64,000 nucleotides of DNA, taken from contig NZ_CP112998.1 of assembly GCF_026625565.1 (NCBI RefSeq), forward strand, positions 5,668,001 through 5,732,000, written 5' to 3'. The notes under the pieces were generated by a model, which ran no database searches, had not been told where the DNA came from, and saw only the letters and a program-made list of their open reading frames with translations. The DNA comes from Dyadobacter pollutisoli. GTDB lineage: Bacteria > Bacteroidota > Bacteroidia > Cytophagales > Spirosomataceae. The translations under genes and the position numbers were made by a program. Positions within the stretch are counted from its first letter, which is position 1. Each line of letters opens with the position of its first letter. Positions 8,262 to 16,950 of this stretch are shown piece after piece.

Positions 8262-9359
8262 TCAAAATAACCTCACGCCAAAGCTCAACATTCGAACTGA
8301 CGGCCCACGGTTCGCCAGGTAAAGGTTGTTCAGATCGTAGTTAACAAACAGATCTGGGAAATTTCTGATCCCAATTTCTGCCGCTAGCCCATACCGCAGC
8401 TCTTCCAGGTAAAAATTCTTGCGTACATGGTCTTTATCCTTACTACCTTCCCTCCGCAGTTTGGTGTAGCTCCCGATCCTGTAACCTCCATACACGCCCG
8501 CACTGAGGTAAGAAATGAATGAGTGTGGAAAACTAATCGTCGGCATAAAAGACAAGTTGACGTAGGGAACCACCAGTTTGCTTTTTTTCATGTCTACTTC
8601 TTTTCCGGCATCATCTGTCACGAGCGGGAATTCGACACGGTCATCGTTTTTTGAAATAGTGTTATTGCCATCAAACATCAGGTTGTACCAGGAGAAATCC
8701 ACTCCAAAATCCAGATGAAATCTCGCATTTTCACCCCGTGCCAACGTCGTGCTCGCAATGTATCCAAGGCTTATAAAACGCGACCCGAAAGGTTTGAGAT
8801 CATAATCGGACTTGTTATAGCCGACTGTTGTCTCATTAGTTCCATAGGTATTAAGGCCGACAGCTATATTAAATCCCTTGCGTGGACTTGAATTTCGATT
8901 GGATCTGTAAAATCGTTTTCCTGTTCTGCGATACGTGGAGTCCGTAGTACCTTGCTCATTGACCTCAACACCTTTGGAATCAATGGTTACCCTTGTATCG
9001 CCGTCCTTGATATGAATTCCCCGAAGACCAATCCTGACATAGTCCTTTTCGTCCTTATCGTCCTTGTTTTTCAGGTAAGCATTCCCCTCAACCTCCTCTT
9101 TGAGAAAAGTAGTGTCAGTTTCCGTACTATCTAGTTTAATTTTCAGGTCCTTGAGAAGTGTATTGAGATCGTACTTCATCATCTTTTCAAGCTCCTTCCT
9201 GTTTTCAGCGTAAATGATCAGCCGGGTTTTATCGCCGAATGTTACTATGATAGAGTCTTTCTCCGAATTATCGTTGTTAATCAGACTCTTTATATTACTT
9301 GCGCCCGCGTTCACAAATGAGAGTACTAATATTATTGCGGCACCTATTTTAGTTTTCAT
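8262..9359 (-). CDS. Predicted outer-membrane beta-barrel protein, function unknown
   Basis: 365 aa with a signal peptide (MKTKIGAAIILVLSFVNAGA). Residues about 25-150 are charged and Lys/Asp-rich with short beta repeats. The C-terminal two thirds alternate aromatic and polar residues and finish SFGVRLF, ending in the terminal Phe typical of outer-membrane barrels. No catalytic motif seen. It is the third gene of an operon with an ECF sigma factor and a membrane-anchored anti-sigma-like protein, 11 bases after the latter, so it may be the target or the sensor of that system (inference). I cannot assign a named family. Confidence 0.7.
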   Translation of the reverse strand: MKTKIGAAIILVLSFVNAGASNIKSLINNDNSEKDSIIVTFGDKTRLIIYAENRKELEKMMKYDLNTLLKDLKIKLDSTETDTTFLKEEVEGNAYLKNKDDKDEKDYVRIGLRGIHIKDGDTRVTIDSKGVEVNEQGTTDSTYRRTGKRFYRSNRNSSPRKGFNIAVGLNTYGTNETTVGYNKSDYDLKPFGSRFISLGYIASTTLARGENARFHLDFGVDFSWYNLMFDGNNTISKNDDRVEFPLVTDDAGKEVDMKKSKLVVPYVNLSFMPTISFPHSFISYLSAGVYGGYRIGSYTKLRREGSKDKDHVRKNFYLEELRYGLAAEIGIRNFPDLFVNYDLNNLYLANRGPSVRMLSFGVRLF

Positions 9360-9370
9360 GGCATAACAGA

Positions 9371-10192
9371 TTATAATTTTGTTCTTTCTTTTGGGGTTTG
9401 ATCTTTTCCTGATACTTTGTCTTCACGATTATGCAAACGGTCGTCTACCTTTGCTACAAGTGTTTTGGGGTTAAAGCCCACTTCCTCCCAGTCCACGCGT
9501 TCGCCCGCTCTCGCATTTTTAAGTTGACGAAATACTCTTGAAAATCTGGAATTTTTAGGTTTATCATCCAATTCACTTCCACTGGTCTCGACGGCCACAA
9601 TGATGGTCCGTGTCGGCTCTGTATCCTGCTTACTTACCTGACTAACAGCTGGCTCATCAGGTAATATTTTTACTTCTTCAATTTTCGGAGCTATTGAAGG
9701 TCTTTCATAATTGGGTTCAATGTGCGTTGCAGCCTGTTTCTCTTGCAATGCAGCAACGGCTATTTCATTTTGGGTAGTCGGTATATTTTCGGGGTTTGCC
9801 TTTTCCACCTTGTGATTCTTCTCATTTCTTCCCGCAGGTGTTGCTTTCGAAATAGAATTCTCATTTGCACTTTCAACGATAACTTCCGGAAGCTCAGCAA
9901 CATGCTCTTTTTCAATTTCCTTTGTCGGGGGAGTCGGCTCTTTCTTATTCATTTTTGCAACCACATTCTGATTGTTGTCCGGATGAATCAAGCCATTGGC
10001 CTCACTTCTCCAAACCAGATAACCTCCCAACATGACCACCAGGATGCTGGCTGCTGCATACCACGGCCATCCGGCATGGCGACGTTGCGTTTTATTTCCT
10101 TCCTGTATTTTGAGCCAGGCATCAGAAGAAGGTTTTCTCTCTAACTCCGCCAGCTTACGTTTGAAAAGATCATCAACAGGATGCTTTTTCAT
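9371..10192 (-). CDS. Single-pass membrane protein, putative anti-sigma factor
   Basis: 273 aa. A short cytoplasmic N terminus (MKKHPVDDLFKRKLAELE) is followed by one membrane span at about 43-62 (WPWYAAASILVVMLGGYLVW) and a long, low-complexity, Glu/Pro/Lys-rich periplasmic region. It starts inside the 3' end of the sigma factor gene (20-base overlap), which indicates translational coupling. Size, topology and position suggest it restrains that sigma factor, but no classical zinc anti-sigma motif is visible; the role is an inference. Confidence 0.65.
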   Translation of the reverse strand: MKKHPVDDLFKRKLAELERKPSSDAWLKIQEGNKTQRRHAGWPWYAAASILVVMLGGYLVWRSEANGLIHPDNNQNVVAKMNKKEPTPPTKEIEKEHVAELPEVIVESANENSISKATPAGRNEKNHKVEKANPENIPTTQNEIAVAALQEKQAATHIEPNYERPSIAPKIEEVKILPDEPAVSQVSKQDTEPTRTIIVAVETSGSELDDKPKNSRFSRVFRQLKNARAGERVDWEEVGFNPKTLVAKVDDRLHNREDKVSGKDQTPKERTKL

Positions 10193-10763
10193 AGTCTACT
10201 TTTTTTTTAAAATCATTTTCCCAATTAGAAACCATTCTTTGTAACAGCGCCCTTGCCCGGTGCAGCTGCGACTTGGAAGTACTTTCTGTAATATTTAGCA
10301 TTTGAGCGATTTCACTATGAGCATATCCCTCGATTGCGAATAAGTTAAAAACCGTTCTGTATCCTATTGGCAATCCCTCGATCAGATTCAATAACTCCTG
10401 CGCCTCCAAATTCTGGTCCGCGTACACATAGTCGGGTATATTGTTCGCCTCGTCAGACAATGTGTCTTCCAAGACCTTCTTTTGCTTTCTCAGATAGCCC
10501 AACGCCTCATTAACCATTATTCTGCGGATCCAGCCTTCAAAACTCCCGTCACTATTGAACTGCTCAATTTTCGCAAATACCTTTAAAAACCCTTCCACCA
10601 TCACATCCTCAGCAGCCATATCATCACAGATGTAGCGAAAGCATAAACCCAGCATGCGAGTGCTGTATTTATCATAGACTTGCCGCTGTGCTTTCGGATC
10701 CTCCTTCCGTAGCGCTTTGACAAGCTGTGCTTCCTGGCTAAATAGTGATAAAATTCTACCCAT
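10173..10763 (-). CDS. ECF-type RNA polymerase sigma factor
   Basis: 196 aa from the ATG at 10763, which has AGAAAG just upstream; a TTG eight codons earlier is an alternative. Region 2 is at about 28-95 (VYDKYSTRMLGLCFRYI, AAEDVMVEGFLKVF), with FEGWIRRIMVNEALGYLRK matching region 2.4. Region 4 is at about 135-185 (AIEGYAHSEIAQMLNITEST, then SKSQLHRARALLQ). It is the first gene of an operon with a putative anti-sigma factor and an outer-membrane protein, and is probably released by an envelope signal. Confidence 0.93.
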   Translation of the reverse strand: MGRILSLFSQEAQLVKALRKEDPKAQRQVYDKYSTRMLGLCFRYICDDMAAEDVMVEGFLKVFAKIEQFNSDGSFEGWIRRIMVNEALGYLRKQKKVLEDTLSDEANNIPDYVYADQNLEAQELLNLIEGLPIGYRTVFNLFAIEGYAHSEIAQMLNITESTSKSQLHRARALLQRMVSNWENDFKKKVDYEKASC

Positions 10764-10899
10764 TCTTTCTGGTGGTTTCAATAGCAAGATGCGTATTCCT
10801 GACCGTGAGGTTGCATGTTCCTAAAAAGTTTTTTCAGATTTTTTTTAGCTTTGGGCAAATATCCATTTAACAGGTAAAGCGCCCGCTTTACGTTCCCCC

Positions 10900-11709
10900 A
10901 TGCTTGACTCTTCGGCTCCGATAGGAATTTTTGACAGTGGTATCGGCGGTATGACCGTTGCCAGCGCAGTGACAAGGCTTTTGCCGCAGGAAAACACGAT
11001 TTATTTTGGTGACACTGCACACCTTCCATATGGGGACAAGTCCACAGCGGCCATTCAGGCATACTCGATTAAAATTTGCAATATGCTTTTGCAGCAAAAT
11101 TGCAAGCTCATTCTAATTGCCTGTAATTCAGCTTCTGCGGCGGCCTATGAATTGGTGAAAGAGTATGTAGGCAGCAAAGCCAGGGTTATGAATGTGATCG
11201 ATCCTGTCGTTGACTACATTAAGGAGCACTATGATGGCAAGACCATTGGCTTGATCGGAACAAAACAGACAGTACTTTCCAATGTTTACAAAAAGAAGGT
11301 AGACGCATTAGGCAAAAATATCAATCTGAAATCCCTTGCGACTCCATTACTCGCGCCGATGATCGAGGAAGGTTTCTTTGACAACAACATTAGTGAAAGC
11401 ATTATAGCGAGCTATTTATCGGATCAGTCCATTTCATCCATTGAAGCACTCATCCTTGGCTGCACGCATTATCCACTGATTAAAAACCAGATCAGCAACT
11501 TTTACGGAGAGAAAGTAGAAATATTGGATACGTCTGAGATTGTAGCCCGATCATTGAAAGCATGGCTGGAACAACATTATCTGGTGAATGAAAAAGGGTC
11601 CGGCAAAAGACAATTCTATGTGTCAGATTACACACTTTCATTTGAACAGTCAACCAATATCTTTTTTGGCCGGCAGATTCAATTAGAGCATTATCCTTTG
11701 TGGGAATAA
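10900..11709 (+). CDS. murI: Glutamate racemase
   Basis: Converts L-glutamate to D-glutamate for peptidoglycan. 269 aa, family length. Catalytic cysteines are C75 in ACNSAS and C188 in GCTHYP; substrate-binding motifs FDSGIGG (residues 11-17) and FGDTAHLPYG are present. It is divergent from the sigma factor operon. Just upstream (10874-10891) is a 7- to 8-bp palindrome GTAAAGCG/CGCTTTAC that could be an operator or a leader hairpin. A lone -7-like box TAGCTTTG is also upstream, without a clear -33 partner. It ends one base from the convergent GH106 gene. Confidence 0.97.
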   Translation: MLDSSAPIGIFDSGIGGMTVASAVTRLLPQENTIYFGDTAHLPYGDKSTAAIQAYSIKICNMLLQQNCKLILIACNSASAAAYELVKEYVGSKARVMNVIDPVVDYIKEHYDGKTIGLIGTKQTVLSNVYKKKVDALGKNINLKSLATPLLAPMIEEGFFDNNISESIIASYLSDQSISSIEALILGCTHYPLIKNQISNFYGEKVEILDTSEIVARSLKAWLEQHYLVNEKGSGKRQFYVSDYTLSFEQSTNIFFGRQIQLEHYPLWE

Positions 11710-11710
11710 T

Positions 11711-14224
11711 TTAGTCATAAATCAATGTAACGGGTCCCAGCAGGCCGGAAGGCATTGGCTCCCACTTCGAAGCATCAAACTTCTTGTAAGTAATGTCCAC
11801 AATATTGATATCATAAAATTTCTTCCAGTCAGGCTTCTGCTGGTCACGGAGCCGCATATAATTAGCTGAAAGATTGGTTACTTCAATTTCCAGGATGTTA
11901 TCTTTTAGTCTTAAATTCCCAATACTGAGTTGAAAAGGGATGTGCCAGGCTACTCCAATATCTTTTCCATTCAACTTCACACTAGCCACTTCCCTCACAT
12001 CTCCAAGGTCAAGCTTGCACGACCCGTTTTTAAGCAAAGAGGCCGGAACATCAAATTTGATTGTATATCTGGCAGTTCCCGAAAAGTAGGACGCAGAATC
12101 TGGCAATGTTGTCCAAGATTTCAACTCCGTTGACTTTGAAGGTGCGGGAAGTGAGGGTCTTCCTTTCAAAAAAGAGAGGCTCCATTCACCCACAACTGGG
12201 TATTTCTTTTTTTTGATATCCTTGTAAGCATACTCCGAGCCATCTCCCGACTGTAAAAAACACGATTCACCAGGAGGTAACGATAGGAACACTTCCTCAT
12301 ATCCATCCTTCGTAGTTCTTCCATACATTAATGATGTTCCCCTTAATGGTCTGTTCCTGGAAACCATCTCCGACTTTCCAATTCTAACCCAACCTTCCTT
12401 AAAGGTATTTCCAAGATTGGCAACAAAATACAATACCCCTCGTTCGTTCTTTTTGCGAATGAATGTCAATCCCTTTTTTGATAATTCCTCCGCGATTACG
12501 CCATTTGCTTTCAGGTCTTTTTCAAGATCATTTGAAACACGAACATTGCTAGCCCCGCGTAGGTTTTCTAATTCCGTCAAAAATTCATTTTGCCTATTTG
12601 TGTGTTCAGCGTATCCGGTAACTTTCAATGGAAGCTGCTTTTCAAAAACAATCTTAGCCCCCGCCGCAGCCAATCGCTTTAACTGAGCGAGCGTTTCCTC
12701 CGGCATATAAGTACTGGCGGGAATGAGTAATGTCTTGTAGGAAGTACTACCCGAATTTAGATCACCATTCTTGTCGATTTTCAATTTGGTCAATTGCAAG
12801 TCGGATACATAGTCGAATGCATACCCTTCTTTCCACAACCATTGAGTGAGCTTCCCAAATGGCAGATCCAGAAGCCAACGATCCACGTGATGCACTTCGA
12901 GCAAATGCACATTACCCGAAGACTTCGCAGGCATCGACCAAAGATCATGGACAGGAAAATACACGAGCACATCATTGTCCGGTTTGCTATTTTGAAGAAG
13001 CTTCTGGCACCATTCTACGTATTCATTTAAGATAGAAAAGTGCTCAGCGAAATGTGAGCTCTTACCAAAGTTGGTAGAAGCATAGAATAACCACCCCGGA
13101 TAAGGCTCATTTTCCGGCGAATAGGTACTTCCGTGATAAAAAATGTGATTGATACCCGCTGTAAAAAGCTCGTCAATCTGCGGCTTGATCTGCGATAACG
13201 AAACTTTGAAATGATTCGCAAGCCAGGTTCCCGTTTCTGAACTAACTAGTTTTTTTCCAGAAAAATTAGCGGCCGATGAGGCAAACTTCATTGCCAGCAC
13301 GTTAGGAGTGCCAAACTGGTCGATAGAATAATCAGGATCTACTCTTAGTCCCGGTATCGGAAAACGGCTGGTTCCGAAAGACTCCGTTTCGGGGATATCA
13401 GCAGCCTCATACAAATCAAGCAAATTCCCGGGAGAGCCGTGAGCCTGATACCTGGTCAGGAAACCATGCGCAGTGCTCCATTTTGTCCAGGGTAATGCGT
13501 AACGTTCCAGTAGTAGTTCGGCAATGGTTTGATGATAATCAATTCTGACCAGAACTCCGTCCGCCTTATTGGTACTGTCCGCCAGAAGTGTCAGATTCTG
13601 TTCTAGATCGTAGCCTCTTCTTTTTTTAAACTGTTCTGCAAAATCGTCAGTCCAATTGGCTCCGTATGCTTCATAAGAATCGTTATACATTGATCTCGGC
13701 AAATCCTTTATTGTCGCGAAAGCAGAGTCAAACCTGGACAGATATTTATCCATCGCTGACGCATTGAACGGATCCAGAACAAATCCGTCACCTCCGGGGG
13801 CAGCTCGCTTCACCTTTTGCTTCGTGGGAGTGACAACCAATTTATTATTTTGAACCGTCATGTTCTTCGCCGCTGACTCTACGGAGACATTAGGTCCGCC
13901 AAATGGCCAGCCAGTACCAGTTGTCATATCTACGCCAACACCCAGCCGCTTTCCTTCTCGCACTGTATGGCCCATTACTTCCAGCCATTCTTTACTCAAA
14001 AATGAAATGGACTGTGATTCGTATCCTTTTACTCCATAAATCGGTATAATATGAACTCCTCCGATCCCAGATTTCGCAAAATATTCCAGTTGCTTGGTAA
14101 TGTCAGCCTTGTTAACCGCACTACCCATCCACCACCAGAATGTCCATGGTTTGGCGGTGGAAATATCCTGTGCGCTGAGCAGAGTACATTTTAACAGAAG
14201 CAAAAAAAGTAGGATCGGCCGCAT
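11711..14224 (-). CDS. Secreted glycoside hydrolase, GH106-like (alpha-L-rhamnosidase family)
   Basis: 837 aa from the ATG at 14224; a TTG nine codons earlier is the alternative. The signal peptide is MRPILLFLLLLKCTLLSA. The mature N terminus (PWTFWWWMGSAVNKADITKQ, GIGGVHIIPIYGVKGYES) and VGVDMTTGTGWPFGGPNV are typical of GH106 rhamnosidases from Bacteroidota. A C-terminal beta-sandwich resembling GH2 sugar-binding domains (about 690-830, LDLGDVREVASVKLNGKDIG) follows. It probably removes rhamnose from plant polysaccharides in the periplasm. It stands alone: no SusC/D pair or other carbohydrate enzyme is nearby. The family assignment rests on motif recognition; the substrate is unproven. Confidence 0.8.
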   Translation of the reverse strand: MRPILLFLLLLKCTLLSAQDISTAKPWTFWWWMGSAVNKADITKQLEYFAKSGIGGVHIIPIYGVKGYESQSISFLSKEWLEVMGHTVREGKRLGVGVDMTTGTGWPFGGPNVSVESAAKNMTVQNNKLVVTPTKQKVKRAAPGGDGFVLDPFNASAMDKYLSRFDSAFATIKDLPRSMYNDSYEAYGANWTDDFAEQFKKRRGYDLEQNLTLLADSTNKADGVLVRIDYHQTIAELLLERYALPWTKWSTAHGFLTRYQAHGSPGNLLDLYEAADIPETESFGTSRFPIPGLRVDPDYSIDQFGTPNVLAMKFASSAANFSGKKLVSSETGTWLANHFKVSLSQIKPQIDELFTAGINHIFYHGSTYSPENEPYPGWLFYASTNFGKSSHFAEHFSILNEYVEWCQKLLQNSKPDNDVLVYFPVHDLWSMPAKSSGNVHLLEVHHVDRWLLDLPFGKLTQWLWKEGYAFDYVSDLQLTKLKIDKNGDLNSGSTSYKTLLIPASTYMPEETLAQLKRLAAAGAKIVFEKQLPLKVTGYAEHTNRQNEFLTELENLRGASNVRVSNDLEKDLKANGVIAEELSKKGLTFIRKKNERGVLYFVANLGNTFKEGWVRIGKSEMVSRNRPLRGTSLMYGRTTKDGYEEVFLSLPPGESCFLQSGDGSEYAYKDIKKKKYPVVGEWSLSFLKGRPSLPAPSKSTELKSWTTLPDSASYFSGTARYTIKFDVPASLLKNGSCKLDLGDVREVASVKLNGKDIGVAWHIPFQLSIGNLRLKDNILEIEVTNLSANYMRLRDQQKPDWKKFYDINIVDITYKKFDASKWEPMPSGLLGPVTLIYD

Positions 14225-14303
14225 ATGAAAGTTTTTGATTAAAGGCTTCAAATTGCTTTTCTACCTTGCATTTGGCATATTTCTAGCTAGCGATTGGACA
14301 TAA

Positions 14304-14335
14304 AAAAAGCGAAACCGGCAAACGGTCTCGCTTTT
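14304..14335 (-). terminator. Terminator of the act-cox operon
   Basis: Stem AAAAGCGA...TCGCTTTT continued by ACCG/CGGT across one mismatch, loop GCAAA, with A and T runs on the two sides, so it may work in both directions. It lies 20 bases after the last gene of the oxidase operon and before the GH106 gene. Confidence 0.85.
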
Positions 14336-14354
14336 CAATATGTGTTTATCCATC

Positions 14355-14636
14355 CTAGCTGTGAAAAGCCTGATTCACACGGGATGATATAAATTCTCTT
14401 TCTCTTTGATTTTGCTTGCTATTGCGGTACCACAGATAACCGATCACGGCAACCAGCAGATAAGGCATCACAAATAAAAACATAATGCCGGTATTCAGCC
14501 CAACTCCAACGTTGTTCCGCCCATTGCCCATTGAACTTTCAACCGATCCACGGCACATTGCACATTGAGCCCAGGTGTCAGCTCCCACCATTACGAATTG
14601 CAACATTAAACCGAATACTACTGCAAATTTTCTCAT
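14355..14636 (-). CDS. Small membrane protein of the oxidase operon, function unknown
   Basis: 93 aa from the ATG at 14636. This start overlaps the DUF420 stop in the ATGA style (4 bases), so the two are translationally coupled; a longer in-frame reading would run deep into DUF420. Signal-type N terminus (MRKFAVVFGLMLQFVMVGA), then an AQCAMCRGSVESS segment with a CxxC pair, then one membrane span (GIMFLFVMPYLLVAVIGYLW) and a charged tail. The CAMC pair next to SCO-like and DUF420 genes suggests copper or thiol handling in oxidase assembly, which is inference only. Confidence 0.75.
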   Translation of the reverse strand: MRKFAVVFGLMLQFVMVGADTWAQCAMCRGSVESSMGNGRNNVGVGLNTGIMFLFVMPYLLVAVIGYLWYRNSKQNQREREFISSRVNQAFHS

Positions 14637-15172
14637 ACGTAATAAGGACTGATCATCAAATAAACGATTACACCACTTATACTTACATAAAGCCAGATAG
14701 GCAAAGCCCATTTAACCGCTTTCCGATGCTGTAAAATCTGATTGGTGTAACCAAAATAAACTGCACGCAATACAAACCAAACGACCACTATCGACAACAG
14801 AATATGCGAAATCAGCAAAAAATAGTAAACAGGCCTAATCGCCCCCTCTCCACCGAAAGGTGTTGATTCGTTTGATACATGATACAAAATATAGCAAACC
14901 AAAAACACAGCTCCAAGCAAGAACGCCGCGGTCATCATTTGCCGGTGCGCAGTAAGGTTATTGTTTCGGATAAAATAGTATCCCAATAACAACAAGACCG
15001 CAGTCAGCGAATTGATCATTCCAATTACATGTGGCAAGACCTTAGTCCATTCGCCCAGGTCAATTTTTTGACGTATTCCCAGCAATACTGCTACTGCAAC
15101 CGGAATCGCAATCGCAAGCACATTAATGATACGCTCGTATTTTGGTTTCTTTTCTATTGTTATTGTTGCCAT
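14633..15172 (-). CDS. DUF420 membrane protein, probable oxidase assembly factor (CtaM-like)
   Basis: 179 aa with about five membrane spans. Conserved histidines occur in PHVIGMINSLTAVLLLLGYY, LTAHRQMM, YILYHVSNESTPFGGEG and LLISHILLS, the pattern of DUF420. The Bacillus DUF420 protein CtaM is known to be needed for aa3/caa3 oxidase maturation. It follows the SCO-like gene by five bases and overlaps the next gene by four. Confidence 0.85.
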   Translation of the reverse strand: MATITIEKKPKYERIINVLAIAIPVAVAVLLGIRQKIDLGEWTKVLPHVIGMINSLTAVLLLLGYYFIRNNNLTAHRQMMTAAFLLGAVFLVCYILYHVSNESTPFGGEGAIRPVYYFLLISHILLSIVVVWFVLRAVYFGYTNQILQHRKAVKWALPIWLYVSISGVIVYLMISPYYV

Positions 15173-15177
15173 AAGTT

Positions 15178-15798
15178 TTACTTTCCACTCGTTTTACTTT
15201 CATAATCGAGGATCTTAATTTCGGCCATCAGACGATCCGCTTCCGTTGCATCCGCACCATTGTAGTACCCTCTGACATATCCCTGCCTGTCTATCAGCAC
15301 CAGACTATTTTGTTTAAATGCACTCGCCGGGTTCAAATCGAATCCCAATGCACTGGCAAAACAGGTATCGATCATTTCCTTTGAAACTTCGATCAATTTC
15401 CAGCCAGGCCTTTCTGCTCCTGCTGGCAACGCCGCTCCGTTATCAGTACCTTTTACGGCTAAGGTTACCATGTTCAGGTCACCAATATCACTTCGTAAAT
15501 CAAATATTCTTTGAAGCTGGGACAATGCCAATTTACAGCTATCGTCACACACTTCCGGCAGATAATTTACAACGGTTAATCCTTTAATCTGACCTCCTGT
15601 CGTTTCTCCACAAATATTTGAGATTCTCCGAAAAAGCGTGTCTCCATTTTGAACGACAACCTTTCCTGTTAAATCCAGTTCAGGATTAAAATACCCGAGA
15701 TCGTAGTGATTAGTCGCAAAAAATCTCAAAAAAGTAAAAATCAAAGCCGGAATTACTAATGTGACAATCAGTAATCCGGCCTTGGAAAAATTCTTCAT
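15178..15798 (-). CDS. SCO1/SenC-like protein with the distal His missing
   Basis: 206 aa. One N-terminal membrane anchor (about 7-25) and a thioredoxin-like periplasmic domain. It has the CxxxC pair (VCDDSCK) in the place where SCO proteins bind copper for the CuA site. The conserved downstream histidine, normally in a DHT/DHS-like motif just before the LID strand, is absent: here the strand reads SAFKQNSLVLIDRQG, and no His occurs anywhere after the CxxxC. It may therefore be a thiol reductase or a variant copper carrier. It lies between the subunit IV and DUF420 genes. Confidence 0.8.
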   Translation of the reverse strand: MKNFSKAGLLIVTLVIPALIFTFLRFFATNHYDLGYFNPELDLTGKVVVQNGDTLFRRISNICGETTGGQIKGLTVVNYLPEVCDDSCKLALSQLQRIFDLRSDIGDLNMVTLAVKGTDNGAALPAGAERPGWKLIEVSKEMIDTCFASALGFDLNPASAFKQNSLVLIDRQGYVRGYYNGADATEADRLMAEIKILDYESKTSGK

Positions 15799-15807
15799 GT
15801 ATACTTC

Positions 15808-16137
15808 TTAATCGAAAATAGCTTTGAAAATCGCATTGCCTTCGAGCATCAATGCAAGTATCAACCACGCGACAAAGATGACCGGTACCAGAATGGACCA
15901 GATCAATGACTTGGTTTCATGCTTTAAGTGCATAAACTCACCGACAATATAAAATGCCTTCACGATTGTCATTACTATGAAAATTGTAATTTTCAAGATA
16001 CCGTGAGGAACTGTAAAAGCGATCACGAATTCAAGAGTCGTAAGGATCAACAGGATCCAAAACGTTTTCCATATTGCTTTGCGTTGCTCCGCTCCTGCAT
16101 TAGGATCTTGATTGTGAACATGATGTACTTCTGCCAT
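15808..16137 (-). CDS. Cytochrome c oxidase subunit IV (prokaryotic COX4 type)
   Basis: 109 aa with three membrane spans (about 25-45, 50-70, 80-100) and a His-containing N terminus (MAEVHHVHNQD). The segment VKAFYIVGEFMHLKHETK is typical of the bacterial subunit IV/CyoD-like family, a small structural subunit. It follows the second subunit III gene by 30 bases. Confidence 0.88.
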   Translation of the reverse strand: MAEVHHVHNQDPNAGAEQRKAIWKTFWILLILTTLEFVIAFTVPHGILKITIFIVMTIVKAFYIVGEFMHLKHETKSLIWSILVPVIFVAWLILALMLEGNAIFKAIFD

Positions 16138-16167
16138 TTTACTTAAAGATTAATATTGTTCAGTAAC

Positions 16168-16938
16168 TTAAACCAGATAAAAGAATGTAAAAACGAACAC
16201 CCACACCAAATCCACAAAGTGCCAGTAAAGCCCTACTTTTTCTACCATTTCGTAGCTTCCTCTTTTATCGTAAAAACCGGTTGCCGAGCGAAAGAAAATA
16301 AGGATATTTAATATCACACCACTAAAAACGTGGGTTCCGTGGAAGCCGGTGATAAAGAAGAAGAAGTCGGCAAATGCAGGAGGGCCATATTGGTTTTCCG
16401 TCAGATTCGCTCCAAATATTGTCTTTTCAATCCAGGTACCGTTTTCAATTACCTTCATCACACTACCCGCGTCTGTTCCGTGGATAAAGTGAGACCATTC
16501 CCAAGCCTGGCATCCAAGGAAAGTAAATCCTCCCAATATCGTCCAAAGCATATATTTCTCAACATTCGCGCGGTCCAGCCGGTGACCCGCTTCCACAGCA
16601 AGTACCATTGTAACGCTACTCGCGATCAGAATGAATGTCATGATACCAACAAAAACCAATGGCAGGGACACTCCGTGCAGGAATGGTACCGACTCATATA
16701 CCCTTTCAGGAACAGGCCAGTACATATTTGAAAATGTAAAATCCGCGTGCTTTCCGGTGAATGCAGGGAAACTAAACCGGGCTGTGCCATATGCCACCAG
16801 CAGGGCGGAGAAAGTAAACGTATCTGAGATGAGAAAAAACCACATCATCAGTTTTCCGTAACTCGCTTTCATAGGCTCAATACCCCCCATCCACATTTTG
16901 GGTTCTACCGCGCCAGGTGTTGTTACATTTGCAGCCAT
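16168..16938 (-). CDS. ctaE: Cytochrome c oxidase subunit III (second copy in operon)
   Basis: 256 aa with seven predicted membrane spans. Family motifs: WFFLISDTFTFSALLVAYGT, GCQAWEWSHFIHG, FFFITGFHGTHVFSGVILN and the C-terminal YWHFVDLVWVFVFTFFYLV. Subunit III stabilises the catalytic core and its proton uptake. It is 12 bases after a shorter homologous gene; having two adjacent subunit III genes is common in Bacteroidota oxidase operons. Confidence 0.93.
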   Translation of the reverse strand: MAANVTTPGAVEPKMWMGGIEPMKASYGKLMMWFFLISDTFTFSALLVAYGTARFSFPAFTGKHADFTFSNMYWPVPERVYESVPFLHGVSLPLVFVGIMTFILIASSVTMVLAVEAGHRLDRANVEKYMLWTILGGFTFLGCQAWEWSHFIHGTDAGSVMKVIENGTWIEKTIFGANLTENQYGPPAFADFFFFITGFHGTHVFSGVILNILIFFRSATGFYDKRGSYEMVEKVGLYWHFVDLVWVFVFTFFYLV

Positions 16939-16950
16939 TGATAAAAAATA

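Noticed and set aside
10778..11097. Two minus-strand frames (69 and 94 aa) near the murI start
   Set aside because: They are antisense to murI and carry no signal or domain; murI explains the conservation.
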